64,000 nucleotides of DNA from Rossellomorea vietnamensis (GCF_008180615.1 NZ_VTEH01000022.1:1-64000); one strand, 5' to 3'. Numbered from the stretch's first letter, positions 8,291 through 17,982 are shown. Notes: generated by a model not told the origin, from the letters alone. A program made the numbers and translations.

Positions 8291-9364
8291 ATGAATGATA
8301 AGAAGGTACAGGATAAGTCCATGTCCGATATCCTGCAGTTTGTCGCTCCTGGGTCTCCCCTCCGTGAAGGAATCGACAACGTCCTTAGGGCGAATACCGG
8401 AGGACTTATCGTGATTGGTTTCAATGACAAAGTGAAATCATTGGTGGATGGGGGCTTCCATATAAACAGTGTGTTTTCGCCAAGCTATCTTTATGAACTG
8501 GCGAAGATGGATGGAGCCATCATCTTAAATGATTCAGGCACCAAAATCATCCTGGCCAATGCACAGCTCGCTCCGGATGCGACTGTACCTTCTTCCGAAA
8601 CGGGTATGAGGCACAGGACTGCTGAACGTGTAGCCAAGCAGACCAAGTCCCTGGTGGTCGCTATTTCCCAAAGAAGAAATGTCATTACCCTGTATCAGGG
8701 AAATTTCAGATATGCGCTGAAAGATATTTCAAATATCCTGACGAAAGCAAACCAGGCCATTCAGACACTTGAGAAGTATAAGGTTGTGCTGGACCAGAGC
8801 ATTTCAAACCTATCTGTCCTAGAATTTGAAGAGCTTGTCACATACAGCGATCTTCTGCAGGTCCTCCACCGCTTTGAAATGGTGCTTCGCATCAAGAATG
8901 AGCTTTTGACCTATTTGAGTGAGCTTGGAACGGAAGGCAGATTGATAAGGCTGCAGATGAATGAACTTCTTTCAGATATCGAAGAGGAAGCGATGCTGAT
9001 CATAAGGGATTATTCCCACGTGCGTGATATCAAACCGTTTGATCTCCTTCATAAGTTTCAAGAACTGGTCCATTCCGAAGTGCTGGATGATACAGTACTC
9101 CTTAAACTGCTGGGCTATAACGGATATATTCACCTGGATGACGGTGTCTGCCCGAGAGGCTACAGAGTCTTGAACAAAATCCCGAGACTGCCGATTGTTA
9201 TTATAGAGAATCTGGTGACGAGTTTTGAGATTCTGCCGAATATCCTGAAAGCGGATGTAGACGCACTGGATGAAGTGGAAGGCATTGGTGAGGTGAGGGC
9301 CCGGAAGATCAAGCAGGGATTAAAATTGATCAGGGAACAGACTTTCGCAGACAGGCAGCTGTAG
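8291..9364 (+). CDS. disA: DNA integrity scanning diadenylate cyclase DisA
   Basis: DisA makes c-di-AMP from two ATP and scans DNA for branched structures, linking chromosome integrity to sporulation. The 357-aa protein has the DAC domain with the catalytic motifs DGAIIL (near 76) and RHRTAERVAKQT (near 108). A central helical linker follows, then a C-terminal helix-hairpin-helix DNA-binding region (VEGIGEVRARKIKQG). It is co-transcribed with radA, whose product inhibits DisA in B. subtilis. Confidence 0.97.
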   Translation: MNDKKVQDKSMSDILQFVAPGSPLREGIDNVLRANTGGLIVIGFNDKVKSLVDGGFHINSVFSPSYLYELAKMDGAIILNDSGTKIILANAQLAPDATVPSSETGMRHRTAERVAKQTKSLVVAISQRRNVITLYQGNFRYALKDISNILTKANQAIQTLEKYKVVLDQSISNLSVLEFEELVTYSDLLQVLHRFEMVLRIKNELLTYLSELGTEGRLIRLQMNELLSDIEEEAMLIIRDYSHVRDIKPFDLLHKFQELVHSEVLDDTVLLKLLGYNGYIHLDDGVCPRGYRVLNKIPRLPIVIIENLVTSFEILPNILKADVDALDEVEGIGEVRARKIKQGLKLIREQTFADRQL

Positions 9365-9581
9365 GCTGTTGGTCCCGCTCGTTCTATTTGTGTTAAAATA
9401 TTCCTTTTTTAAAATTGACACCCATCAGATTAAGTGTTAGCCTTTTTTCAAAGGAAGAGCGATAGGGGAATTATACTATAATAACAAACGTGTTTCATTT
9501 TAATGACATTCAAAAAATATTCCGTTTTTATACGTTTCAAAAAAAGGAAATTGTTTATAATGAGTAGGAGGAGGTGAGGGG

Positions 9582-10670
9582 ATGTTAAAGAGAATCGTTC
9601 AAGCATGTTTCCTTATACTAGGAGGGACATTGGGGATTTTTCTTCTTCCCGATTTACTTAAATTAGTTAATTTGTCAGATGAACCTTTATTAAACAACCC
9701 TTATATAACTGCCATCTTAGGAGCTATTATTTTTTATATATTAACTTTCTGGGCAGTTAAGTACGTGGAGAATCTAGTGAAGTGGTTTGAAGATACACTC
9801 GTGAAAGCACCGGTTACGGATATCCTCTTTGGAAGCCTGGGATTAATTCTCGGATTGTTCGTTGCTTATCTCTTCGGTATTCCTTTTAACTCAATGGAGA
9901 TCCCGATCGTCAACACCGTAGTGCCGATCCTGTTGACCCTTTTGCTTGGATATATCGGTTTCCAGGTAGGCTTTAAGAAAAGGGATGAATTGATCAATCT
10001 TTTTTCTATGGGCAACAAAACGAAGAAGAAAGGATCTGATGACGACATCGAGGTCCCTGAGAAGACACTGAAAATCCTTGATACTAGTGTGATCATTGAT
10101 GGGCGTATCGCGGATATATGCCAAACCGGCTTCTTGGAAGGAATCGTTGTGATCCCTCAGTTCGTCCTGGAGGAGCTGCAGCATATTGCGGACTCTTCGG
10201 ATGCCTTGAAGAGAAACCGCGGAAGGCGCGGCCTTGATATTTTGAACCGCATTCAAAAAGAACTGCCGATTGAAGTCCAGATCTATGAAGGTGACTTTGA
10301 AGAAATTCAGGAAGTGGACAGCAAGCTGGTGAAGCTTGCCAAAATCACGAACGGTATTGTTGTGACGAATGACTTCAACTTAAACAAGGTATGTGATCTG
10401 CAAAGCGTTCAGGTCTTGAATATCAACGATTTAGCCAATGCTGTAAAACCTGTCGTCCTGCCTGGGGAAGAACTGCGCGTCCAGGTCATCAAGGATGGAA
10501 AAGAACAGAAGCAGGGTATTGCCTACCTCGATGATGGAACCATGATAGTGGTTGAAGAAGGCCGGAATTATATCGGCAAGAGCATTGAAGTCCTGGTGAC
10601 AAGTGTGCTCCAGACTTCTGCAGGAAGAATGATATTTGCCAAGCCGAAACAATTGGAAAAAGCATTATAA
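9582..10670 (+). CDS. yacL: Membrane-anchored PIN/TRAM-domain protein YacL
   Basis: The 362-aa protein has four predicted N-terminal membrane spans (about 5-135), a PIN-type nuclease domain starting at ILDTSVIIDGRIAD with further acidic residues (TNDFNL), and a C-terminal TRAM domain with GRNYIGKSIEV. The family is a putative membrane-bound RNase; its physiological substrate is not established. A very strong ribosome-binding site (AGGAGGAGGTGAGGGG) precedes the ATG. The 217-bp gap from disA is AT-rich, and I see no convincing complete promoter there. Confidence 0.92.
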   Translation: MLKRIVQACFLILGGTLGIFLLPDLLKLVNLSDEPLLNNPYITAILGAIIFYILTFWAVKYVENLVKWFEDTLVKAPVTDILFGSLGLILGLFVAYLFGIPFNSMEIPIVNTVVPILLTLLLGYIGFQVGFKKRDELINLFSMGNKTKKKGSDDDIEVPEKTLKILDTSVIIDGRIADICQTGFLEGIVVIPQFVLEELQHIADSSDALKRNRGRRGLDILNRIQKELPIEVQIYEGDFEEIQEVDSKLVKLAKITNGIVVTNDFNLNKVCDLQSVQVLNINDLANAVKPVVLPGEELRVQVIKDGKEQKQGIAYLDDGTMIVVEEGRNYIGKSIEVLVTSVLQTSAGRMIFAKPKQLEKAL

Positions 10671-10702
10671 AGTAAAAAGATAATAACAGCATGATAAAAA
10701 CC

Positions 10703-10748
10703 GGCGGTGGCAAATGTTCTCTGAAAAGAGTTCTGTCACCGCCTTTTT
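10703..10748 (+). terminator. Terminator between yacL and ispD
   Basis: GGCGGTG (10703-10709) pairs with CACCGCC (10737-10743) and is followed by TTTTT. An in-frame upstream start for ispD at 10714 would lie inside this hairpin, which supports the later ispD start. Confidence 0.85.
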
Positions 10749-10776
10749 ATCGGTTGATAGAGATAGGAGTTTACAT

Positions 10777-11463
10777 ATGAATTACCAAGTGATTATGCCG
10801 GCAGCAGGCCAGGGGAAGCGGATGAAAGCGGGCAGGAATAAATTGCTGCTGGAGCTGGAGGGGCGCCCCATCCTAATCCATACCTTGGAAGTGTTTGAAA
10901 GGCATGCAGATTGTGAAGAAATCATTTTGGCTGTCCATCCTGATGATAAGATCATCTTTGAAGAATTGACTGTGAATTATGGCATTACCAAGGCCCGAAA
11001 GATGGTTCTGGGCGGAAAGGAACGTCAGCATAGTGTCTACAATGCAATAAAGTCCGCAGAGAACAGTCATATGGTTCTCGTCCATGATGGAGCCCGACCA
11101 TTCGTGACAGGTGAAGTCATAGAGGAGCTGGTGAAGAAGGCCGATAAAATGGGCGCTGCCATAGCGGCTGCACCTGTAAAAGATACAATCAAGAAGGCAG
11201 CGGATGGCATCGTCCAGGAAACCATTGAACGTTCGAGTTTGTGGCAAGTCCAGACACCCCAGGCTTTTAGCCATACTCTCTTAATGGAGGCCCATCAACG
11301 AGCTGAGGAAGAGGCGTTTACAGGAACAGATGATGCTTCGCTTGTAGAGAGGCTGGGCAGAAAAGTCGGAATTGTGGAAAGTGACTATGATAATATAAAG
11401 ATAACAACGCCGGAAGATTTATATTTTGCAGAGGCGATCCTCGCAAAGAGAAGGCAAATATAG
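10777..11463 (+). CDS. ispD: 2-C-methyl-D-erythritol 4-phosphate cytidylyltransferase IspD
   Basis: IspD transfers CMP from CTP to MEP in the non-mevalonate isoprenoid pathway. From ATG 10777 (ribosome-binding site ATAGGAGT) the protein is 228 aa, the normal length. The nucleotide-binding loop PAAGQGKRMKAGRNK is near the N terminus, VLVHDGARPF lies at about 100, and TGTDDASLVE is near 180. It is followed by ispF, which acts two steps later in the pathway. Confidence 0.96.
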   Translation: MNYQVIMPAAGQGKRMKAGRNKLLLELEGRPILIHTLEVFERHADCEEIILAVHPDDKIIFEELTVNYGITKARKMVLGGKERQHSVYNAIKSAENSHMVLVHDGARPFVTGEVIEELVKKADKMGAAIAAAPVKDTIKKAADGIVQETIERSSLWQVQTPQAFSHTLLMEAHQRAEEEAFTGTDDASLVERLGRKVGIVESDYDNIKITTPEDLYFAEAILAKRRQI

Positions 11464-11482
11464 AACCGAAAGGAAGTTTCGT

Positions 11483-11965
11483 ATGTTCAGAATCGGACAA
11501 GGATTCGATGTTCACCAACTGACAGAAGGGAGGCCGCTGATCATCGGAGGAATAACCATTCCCTATGAGAAAGGGCTCCTGGGCCACTCAGACGCGGACG
11601 TTCTCCTGCATACTGTAGCGGATGCATGCCTTGGAACCATAGCTGCGGGAGACATCGGGAAGCATTTCCCGGATACAGACCCAGATTTCAAAGATGCTGA
11701 CTCAGGAAAATTGTTAAGCCATGTTTGGAACCTGGTAAAAGAGGAAGGCTATGAATTAGCGAATATCGATTGTACGATCATTGCCCAAATGCCAAAAATG
11801 GCTCCTTACATTGCCCAAATGCGAGAAAGAATTGCTGAGCTCCTGGAAGCAGATATTTCACAGGTGAATGTGAAAGCAACCACTTCTGAAAAGCTTGGGT
11901 TTACCGGCCGGGGAGAAGGAATTGCCTCGCAGGCAACAGTATTGGTTGTTAAATCAGCTGAATAA
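11483..11965 (+). CDS. ispF: 2-C-methyl-D-erythritol 2,4-cyclodiphosphate synthase IspF
   Basis: IspF cyclises CDP-ME-2-phosphate to MEcPP. ATG 11483 gives MFRIGQGFDVHQL and 160 aa, matching the family; an earlier in-frame start would overlap the ispD end. Visible metal and active-site motifs are DVHQL, HSDADVLLH and the C-terminal TSEKLGFTGRGEGI. The ispD-ispF pair is likely one transcription unit. Confidence 0.96.
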   Translation: MFRIGQGFDVHQLTEGRPLIIGGITIPYEKGLLGHSDADVLLHTVADACLGTIAAGDIGKHFPDTDPDFKDADSGKLLSHVWNLVKEEGYELANIDCTIIAQMPKMAPYIAQMRERIAELLEADISQVNVKATTSEKLGFTGRGEGIASQATVLVVKSAE

Positions 11966-12185
11966 TACCGCGAATGCGGTCCTGATTTGTAAGAATTAAT
12001 AGCCTGCCCCGCGAAGTCGGGCACCTGCAGCAGAAATCACCGGAATCTAATAAGTTTAAAAACGATGCCTTTGGAAAAAAAGTTCATGGTCACTATTTTT
12101 ATCAGCAATCACAATAAAGCTTTATTCATCTACCCAACGGTGATAAAATATTGCAGAGATACTGAGAATCGAGGAGGAAATACTC
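11966..12185. other. ispF-gltX intergenic region
   Basis: This 220-bp stretch has a small hairpin (ACCGC / GCGGT at 11967-11980) and a second one around GCCCCGCGAAGTCGGGC, neither with a T-run. A weak TAAAAT box near 12146 could serve gltX. No gene or T-box is visible here. Confidence 0.4.
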
Positions 12186-13643
12186 ATGACAAACGAAATC
12201 AGAGTGCGTTATGCTCCGAGTCCAACCGGACATTTACATATCGGTAATGCCAGAACAGCTCTTTTTAACTATCTTTTTGCCCGCAATACTGGTGGAAAGT
12301 TCATTATCAGGGTTGAAGACACAGATGAAAAACGTAACATAGAAGGCGGCGAAGAAAGCCAGCTTAAATATTTAGAATGGCTTGGGATTGACTGGGATGA
12401 GAGTGTGGATAAAGGCGGAGAGTATGGTCCATACCGCCAGTCTGAAAGAAATCACATCTACAGCAAGTATTATCAAGAGCTTTTAGATAAAGGCCTTGCT
12501 TATAAATGTTATTGTACGGAAGAGGAATTGGAAGCAGAACGTGAAGCACAGCAGGCTAAAGGCGAAATGCCGAGATATTCAGGCAAGTGTGCCAACCTGT
12601 CTAAAGAGGAACAGGATAAGCTTGCTGCTGAAGGCCGCAAGCCGAGCATCCGCTTTAAAGTTCCAGCAGGAAAAGTATATAAATTTGATGATATCGTCAA
12701 AGATGATGTGTCGTTTGAATCAGATGGCATCGGCGATTTTGTCATTGTGAAAAAGAATGGCATTCCAACATACAACTTTGCGGTTGCCGTAGATGACTAT
12801 CTAATGAAGATCAGTCATGTTCTTCGCGGTGATGACCATATCTCCAACACACCAAAGCAGCTGATGATTTTTGAAGCGTTAGGCTGGGAAGCGCCTGTAT
12901 ACGGCCATATGACTTTAATTGTGAATGAAAGCCGTAAAAAGCTGAGCAAGCGTGACGAAACCATCATCCAGTTTATCGAGCAGTACGAAGAACTAGGATA
13001 TCTTCCGGAAGCGTTGTTCAACTTCATCGCCTTATTGGGATGGTCTCCAAAAGGAGAAGAAGAGCTGTTTAGCAAAGAGCAGTTCATCGAGATCTTTGAC
13101 CCAGAGCGTTTATCAAAATCACCGGCTGTATTTGATAAACAGAAACTTCTCTGGGTGAATAACCAGTATATGAAGAATCTTAACCTTGATCAGGTATCTG
13201 CATTAGCAATGCCTCATTTAGTTAAGGCGGGAAGAGTAGGCGAAAATCCTGCTGAAGAAGAACGGGATTGGGCGCGCAAAGTAATTGCATTGTACCAGGA
13301 ACAAATGAGTTATGGTGCTGAAATTGTCGAGCTCTCAGGCATGTTCTTCAAGAAGGATATCGATTATGATCAAGAGGCAAAAGCCGTCCTGGAAGAAGAG
13401 CAGGTGCCGGAAGTGCTAAAAGCGTTTGTTGAAGAAATTGATCAGCTGGAGAATTATGAAGCGGCTGAAATCAAGAAATCCATCAAAGCAGTCCAGAAGT
13501 CAACGGGACATAAAGGAAAAAAATTGTTCATGCCGATCCGTGTAGCAGTAACCGGCCAAACACACGGCCCTGAGCTTCCGAATGCAATTGAACTTTTAGG
13601 AAAAGATAAAGTAAAGCACCGAATTCAAAGTCTTTTGGGTTAA
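12186..13643 (+). CDS. gltX: Glutamyl-tRNA synthetase GltX
   Basis: The enzyme charges tRNA-Glu and, in most Bacillaceae, also tRNA-Gln for later amidation by GatCAB. The 485-aa class I synthetase carries the HIGH-type motif PSPTGHLHIGNAR at the N terminus and the KMSKS-type motif KLSKR near 254. The C-terminal half is the anticodon-binding domain. GAGGAGGAAATACTC precedes the ATG. Confidence 0.97.
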   Translation: MTNEIRVRYAPSPTGHLHIGNARTALFNYLFARNTGGKFIIRVEDTDEKRNIEGGEESQLKYLEWLGIDWDESVDKGGEYGPYRQSERNHIYSKYYQELLDKGLAYKCYCTEEELEAEREAQQAKGEMPRYSGKCANLSKEEQDKLAAEGRKPSIRFKVPAGKVYKFDDIVKDDVSFESDGIGDFVIVKKNGIPTYNFAVAVDDYLMKISHVLRGDDHISNTPKQLMIFEALGWEAPVYGHMTLIVNESRKKLSKRDETIIQFIEQYEELGYLPEALFNFIALLGWSPKGEEELFSKEQFIEIFDPERLSKSPAVFDKQKLLWVNNQYMKNLNLDQVSALAMPHLVKAGRVGENPAEEERDWARKVIALYQEQMSYGAEIVELSGMFFKKDIDYDQEAKAVLEEEQVPEVLKAFVEEIDQLENYEAAEIKKSIKAVQKSTGHKGKKLFMPIRVAVTGQTHGPELPNAIELLGKDKVKHRIQSLLG

Positions 13644-13689
13644 CATTTCCGATCGTTTGTAATATATTAAGAGTATCACTAAGCGAATA

Positions 13690-13936
13690 AACCAAAGTGT
13701 TGATGAGGAGAAGTAAAAAAACGAAGCTTTTCAGAGAGAACCACCACCGGCTGAAAGTGGTTTAAGCCTCTCGTTTTTTGAAATGCACCTCTGAGTCCTT
13801 TATTGAAAATAGTATGTAAAGGCGGTTTCCTTCCGTTACAAGGGACTAAAGTTGGGGAGAAACAATTCGTTTTACCCAAACAGAGTGGAACCGCGCCGAA
13901 AGCGTCTCTGTCTATGGACAGAGGCGCTTTTTTTGT
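13690..13936 (+). promoter_or_regulatory. Cysteine T-box leader
   Basis: This is a T-box riboswitch that reads uncharged tRNA-Cys. It has a stem I region with GATGAGGAGAAG, a specifier TGC (Cys codon) at 13784-13786 in GAAATGCACC, the T-box antiterminator sequence AGAGTGGAACCGCG at 13882-13895, and a terminator (GCGTCTCTGTC / GACAGAGGCGC plus T-run) at 13901-13936. It should switch on cysE-cysS when cysteine is scarce. Confidence 0.92.
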
Positions 13937-13944
13937 TTTTCTAA

Positions 13945-14241
13945 GGCTCTTTTCGTAAACTTTGCTGTTATTTGATACTGATTCCGATAAAGATCAATCT
14001 CAAGAAGGAAAAAATACGGTAATCTCGAAAAGAAAAGAGCTGCTTTTTCCCCATAAAAGATAAAACTCGTAGTACCCGGGGTTATCAGAAAATAACAATA
14101 TATGCGAAAACAGCCTTTTTAAAAAACTAATTATGCCATTAATGCAGGTGTTCAGGTAAACAGCCGCAAGCAGCATTAAAGAAACTGCTTGAGTATATAA
14201 AGTCATTTCTGCAGAAAGGTTCACGAAAGGAGGGAGTTCAG
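13945..14241. repeat. Possible MITE-like element between T-box and cysE
   Basis: About 300 bp separate the T-box terminator from cysE, which is unusually long. GCTCTTTTCG (13946-13955) is matched by an inverted copy with a 5-nt insertion at 14026-14040 (CGAAAAG-AAAAGAGC). AACAGCCTTTTTAAAAA follows at 14109. The ends and AT-rich content resemble a small mobile repeat, but I see no target duplication. There is no gene here. Confidence 0.4.
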
Positions 14242-14901
14242 TTGTTCAAACATCTTAGAGAAGATATTCAGACCGTCTTTGACCAGGACCCGGCAGCAAG
14301 AAATTCACTTGAGGTCATCTTAACGTATTCGGGACTGCACGCGATTTGGGCACACAGGCTTGCTCACGCTTTTTATAAACGCAAATTTTACTTCCTGGCA
14401 AGGGTGATATCTCAATTGAGCCGCTTTTTTACAGGGGTCGAAATCCATCCGGGAGCGGTGATCGGCAGACGTTTTTTCATTGACCATGGCATGGGGGTCG
14501 TCATAGGGGAAACGTGTGAAATCGGTGACAATGTGACGATCTTTCAGGGAGTGACCTTGGGTGGAACGGGAAAAGAGAAAGGGAAGCGACACCCGACAAT
14601 CAGGGACAATGCATTAGTCGCAACAGGCGCAAAAGTATTAGGTTCCATCATTGTTGGGGAGAATTCTAAAATAGGAGCAGGCTCGGTTGTCCTGAAAGAT
14701 GTGCCGGCTAATTCGACTGTGGTGGGCATCCCCGGCAAGGTCGTCATTAAAGATGGTGTGAAGGTGAAAGATTTTAACCATACTGATCTGCCGGACCCGG
14801 TGGCAGATCGATGTACCGATTTGGAAAATCAGATACTGGCACTGAAACAAAAGCTTGAAGAAGCAGAAAAGAAAGGGGAAATCCGGCAAGATGACCATTA
14901 A
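14242..14901 (+). CDS. cysE: Serine O-acetyltransferase CysE
   Basis: CysE acetylates L-serine with acetyl-CoA, the first step of cysteine synthesis. The 219-aa protein starts at TTG after AAAGGAGGGAG. It has the N-terminal helical domain (1-70) and then left-handed beta-helix hexapeptide repeats, including FIDHGMGVVIGET with the catalytic His and TLGGTGKEKGKRHP. Its end overlaps the cysS start by 11 bases, so the two are translated together under the Cys T-box. Confidence 0.96.
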   Translation: MFKHLREDIQTVFDQDPAARNSLEVILTYSGLHAIWAHRLAHAFYKRKFYFLARVISQLSRFFTGVEIHPGAVIGRRFFIDHGMGVVIGETCEIGDNVTIFQGVTLGGTGKEKGKRHPTIRDNALVATGAKVLGSIIVGENSKIGAGSVVLKDVPANSTVVGIPGKVVIKDGVKVKDFNHTDLPDPVADRCTDLENQILALKQKLEEAEKKGEIRQDDH

Positions 14902-16288
14902 ACTATTCAATACCCTCACAAGGCAGAAAGAAGAATTTAAACCGCTCGAAGAAGGCAAAGTAAAGATGTATGTCTGCGGACCGACTGTTTACAATTATAT
15001 CCATATCGGGAATGCGCGCCCTGCTATAGTATTTGATACCGTACGCCGTTACTTTGAATATAGAGGGTACGATGTTAATTTCGTTTCAAATTTCACGGAT
15101 GTCGATGATAAATTAATCAAGGCAGCGAATGAACTGGGAGAAGATGTCCCGGCCGTCGCAGAGCGCTTTATCGCAGCTTATCATGAAGACACGGAAGCCC
15201 TTGGCTGCAAAAGAGCGGATGTCCATCCGCGTGTGACAGAAAGTATGGATATCATCATTGAATTTATCCAGGCTTTGATTGAGAAAGGGTATGCCTATGA
15301 ATCACAAGGAGATGTCTATTATCGAACAAGGAAGTTTGATGGCTATGGAAAGCTTTCTCATCAATCGATTGATGACTTGAAAGTGGGAGCCCGCATTGAA
15401 GCGGGAGACAAGAAGGAAGATCCCCTCGACTTTGTTCTATGGAAAGCTGCCAAAGAAGGGGAAATCTTCTGGGAAAGCCCTTGGGGACAAGGAAGGCCGG
15501 GCTGGCATATTGAATGCTCTGCAATGGCAAAGAAGTACTTGGGTGAAACCATCGATATCCATGCCGGCGGGCAGGATTTGGCATTCCCTCATCATGAAAA
15601 TGAAATTGCCCAATCCGAGGCATTGAATAACCAGACTTTTGCACGTTATTGGATGCACAACGGATATATCAACATCGATAATGAAAAAATGTCCAAATCT
15701 CTTGGGAACTTTGTCCTTGTTCACGATATTATTAAAGAACAGGATCCTCAGGTGTTACGATTTTTCATGTTGTCTGTTCACTACCGCCACCCTATCAATT
15801 ACAACTTGGAACTTTTGGAAAATGCAAAATCAGGTTTGGACCGTTTGAAGACATCCTATGAGAACCTGAAGCACCGGAAAGAGGTTTCTGCAGAGCTGAC
15901 AGACAATAATGAAGAATGGCTGGAAAAACTCGTTTCACTCAAAAACCAGTTCATAGAAGAGATGGATGATGATTTTAATACAGCAAACGGCATTTCTGTC
16001 TTGTTCGAGCTTTCAAGGCAGGCAAATTATTACTTGATGGAAAAGAACACATCGACTACTGTCATTGATGCTTTCTCAAAGCACTTCCAGGAATTTTTCG
16101 AGGTTCTGGGACTGAAGCTTGAAGAAGCGGAACTGCTGGATGAAGAAATCGAAGAAATGATCAACCAGCGGATCCAGGCGCGTAAAGACCGTGACTTCCA
16201 GCTTGCCGACCAGCTGCGCGACAAGCTGAAAGCAATGAATATCATTCTGGAAGATACTGCCCAGGGCACACGCTGGAAAAGAGGGTAA
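14891..16288 (+). CDS. cysS: Cysteinyl-tRNA synthetase CysS
   Basis: CysS charges tRNA-Cys. ATG 14891 (MTIKLFNTL) gives 465 aa, the usual size, with AAAGGGG upstream inside cysE. The features are the HIGH-type motif YIHIGNARP, zinc ligands (VCGPTVYN, HIECSAM, FPHHENEIAQ), KMSKSLGN near 268, and the C-terminal anticodon domain. Being in the cysE T-box operon ties charging capacity to cysteine supply. Confidence 0.97.
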   Translation: MTIKLFNTLTRQKEEFKPLEEGKVKMYVCGPTVYNYIHIGNARPAIVFDTVRRYFEYRGYDVNFVSNFTDVDDKLIKAANELGEDVPAVAERFIAAYHEDTEALGCKRADVHPRVTESMDIIIEFIQALIEKGYAYESQGDVYYRTRKFDGYGKLSHQSIDDLKVGARIEAGDKKEDPLDFVLWKAAKEGEIFWESPWGQGRPGWHIECSAMAKKYLGETIDIHAGGQDLAFPHHENEIAQSEALNNQTFARYWMHNGYINIDNEKMSKSLGNFVLVHDIIKEQDPQVLRFFMLSVHYRHPINYNLELLENAKSGLDRLKTSYENLKHRKEVSAELTDNNEEWLEKLVSLKNQFIEEMDDDFNTANGISVLFELSRQANYYLMEKNTSTTVIDAFSKHFQEFFEVLGLKLEEAELLDEEIEEMINQRIQARKDRDFQLADQLRDKLKAMNIILEDTAQGTRWKRG

Positions 16289-16290
16289 AC

Positions 16291-16722
16291 ATGTTATATC
16301 AGCAAAATGAAAACATAGATGCCAAACAAATGAATGCCTTGGCACTGGCATATATGGGGGATGCCGTATATGAAACATATGTACGGCAGCACCTTCTTCA
16401 GTCGGGAAGGCTGAAGCCGAACCATCTACATCGTGCAGCGACAGGCTATGTATCAGCCAAAGCGCAGGCGGCAGCCCTTAAGAGGCTGTCTGATGAAGAG
16501 GTGCTTTCCGAAGAAGAGATGGCAATTGTCCGCAGGGGCCGAAATGCAAAGTCCGGGACGATACCCAAGAATACAGACGTGCAGACGTACCGTTACAGCA
16601 CCGCTTTTGAAGCCTTGATCGGCTATTTATTTCTTCAAAACCGTAAAGACAGGCTGGAAGAACTAATTCGCACTGTTTTAATAGAAAATTCGACCGAAAT
16701 TAAGAAAGGAGGATCAGCATGA
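16291..16722 (+). CDS. mrnC: Mini-ribonuclease III MrnC
   Basis: MrnC matures the ends of 23S rRNA. The 143-aa protein is an RNase III catalytic domain without the double-stranded RNA-binding domain. ALAYMGDAVYE carries the first catalytic acidic residues and AFEALIGYLFL the second set. It starts 3 bases after cysS and overlaps the rlmB start by 4 bases. Confidence 0.95.
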   Translation: MLYQQNENIDAKQMNALALAYMGDAVYETYVRQHLLQSGRLKPNHLHRAATGYVSAKAQAAALKRLSDEEVLSEEEMAIVRRGRNAKSGTIPKNTDVQTYRYSTAFEALIGYLFLQNRKDRLEELIRTVLIENSTEIKKGGSA

Positions 16723-17462
16723 GCAGTGAATTTATTGGAGGGAGAAATCCCGTTTTAGAAGCACTAAAGTCAGGCAGGGATATCAATAAGATCTGGGTTG
16801 CAGAAGGCTCTCAAAAAGGATCGATGGGACAGATTACTTCGCTTGCTAAGGAAAAGAAGGTTCTAGTCCAATTTGTACCAAAGCAAAAGATCGAGGGAAT
16901 GGTCCGGGATAACCATCAGGGTGTGGTGGCACAGGTGGCAGCTTACCAGTACGCCGAAATGGACGAGCTGTATGCCAGGGCAGAACAAAAGGGGGAAATT
17001 CCTTTCTTCCTGATGCTGGATGAACTGGAGGATCCGCACAATCTGGGATCCATCATGAGAACGGCCGATGCTTCAGGTGTGCATGGAATCATCATTCCGA
17101 AGAGAAGGGCCGTTGGGCTTACAGCTACAGTGGCGAAGGCGTCGACAGGGGCGATTGAACATATTCCGGTAGCGCGGGTTACCAATCTTGCGCAGACCAT
17201 TGACGAATTGAAGGAAAGAGGAGTCTGGGTAGCGGGAACGGATGCCAAGGGTGCGGACGATTACCGCAGGCTAGATGGAACTTTGCCGATATGCTTAGTC
17301 ATCGGCAGTGAAGGGAAAGGAATCGGCCGTTTAATAAGAGAGAAATGCGATTTTCTTATTAAGATGCCTATGGTTGGACATGTGACATCGTTGAACGCTT
17401 CTGTCGCAGCCAGCATTTTGATGTATGAGGTCTACCGTAAACGCCATCCTTTAGGAGAGTAG
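16719..17462 (+). CDS. rlmB: 23S rRNA (guanosine-2'-O-)-methyltransferase, RlmB/TrmH family
   Basis: The enzyme 2'-O-methylates a guanosine in 23S rRNA. The 247-aa protein has an N-terminal L30e-like substrate-binding domain (1-75) and a C-terminal SPOUT knot with LEDPHNLGSIMRTADASG, VIGSEGKG and NASVAASILMYE. The ATG overlaps the mrnC stop. Confidence 0.93.
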   Translation: MSSEFIGGRNPVLEALKSGRDINKIWVAEGSQKGSMGQITSLAKEKKVLVQFVPKQKIEGMVRDNHQGVVAQVAAYQYAEMDELYARAEQKGEIPFFLMLDELEDPHNLGSIMRTADASGVHGIIIPKRRAVGLTATVAKASTGAIEHIPVARVTNLAQTIDELKERGVWVAGTDAKGADDYRRLDGTLPICLVIGSEGKGIGRLIREKCDFLIKMPMVGHVTSLNASVAASILMYEVYRKRHPLGE

Positions 17463-17468
17463 GGGATC

Positions 17469-17978
17469 ATGAACATCCTCCTTGTTGATGGCTACAACAT
17501 TATCGGGGCCTGGCCGGAGCTCAGGGAACTTAAGAATAAGGACCTTGCTGCGGCCAGAGACCGCTTGGTGGAAAGCATGGCGGAATATCAAGGGTATACA
17601 GGTTACAGAGTAATCGTTGTATTTGATGCCCACTACGTTACTGGGATTGAAAGAAAATACAAGAATTATAAAGTTGATGTATTTTTTACCAGGGAAAATG
17701 AGACGGCTGATGAAAGAATTGAGAAGCTGGCGATCGAACTCAATAATATTAAAACACAGATCTACGTTGCTACCTCTGATTTCACTGAACAATGGGCCAT
17801 ATTCGGGCAGGGGGCATTGAGGAAATCCGCCCGTGAACTTTTTAATGAGATGCAGACCATCCAGAAAAAGATTGAAAGAAATGTAAGGAAATCCTCGGAG
17901 AAAAGGCCTTCCTCCAAGATCGCATTAACAGAAGAAGTGGCAGAAATTTTTGAAAAATGGCGCAGAGGGCAGCAATGA
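17469..17978 (+). CDS. rae1: Ribosome-dependent mRNA endonuclease Rae1 (YacP)
   Basis: Rae1 cleaves certain mRNAs in the ribosomal A site in B. subtilis. The 169-aa protein is a NYN/PIN-type nuclease with the N-terminal ILLVDGYNIIGAWPEL, VVFDAHYV and TADERIEKL acidic motifs, plus a basic C-terminal region. It closes the cysE-cysS-mrnC-rlmB operon, just before the sigH promoter. Confidence 0.93.
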   Translation: MNILLVDGYNIIGAWPELRELKNKDLAAARDRLVESMAEYQGYTGYRVIVVFDAHYVTGIERKYKNYKVDVFFTRENETADERIEKLAIELNNIKTQIYVATSDFTEQWAIFGQGALRKSARELFNEMQTIQKKIERNVRKSSEKRPSSKIALTEEVAEIFEKWRRGQQ

Positions 17979-17982
17979 CCTG

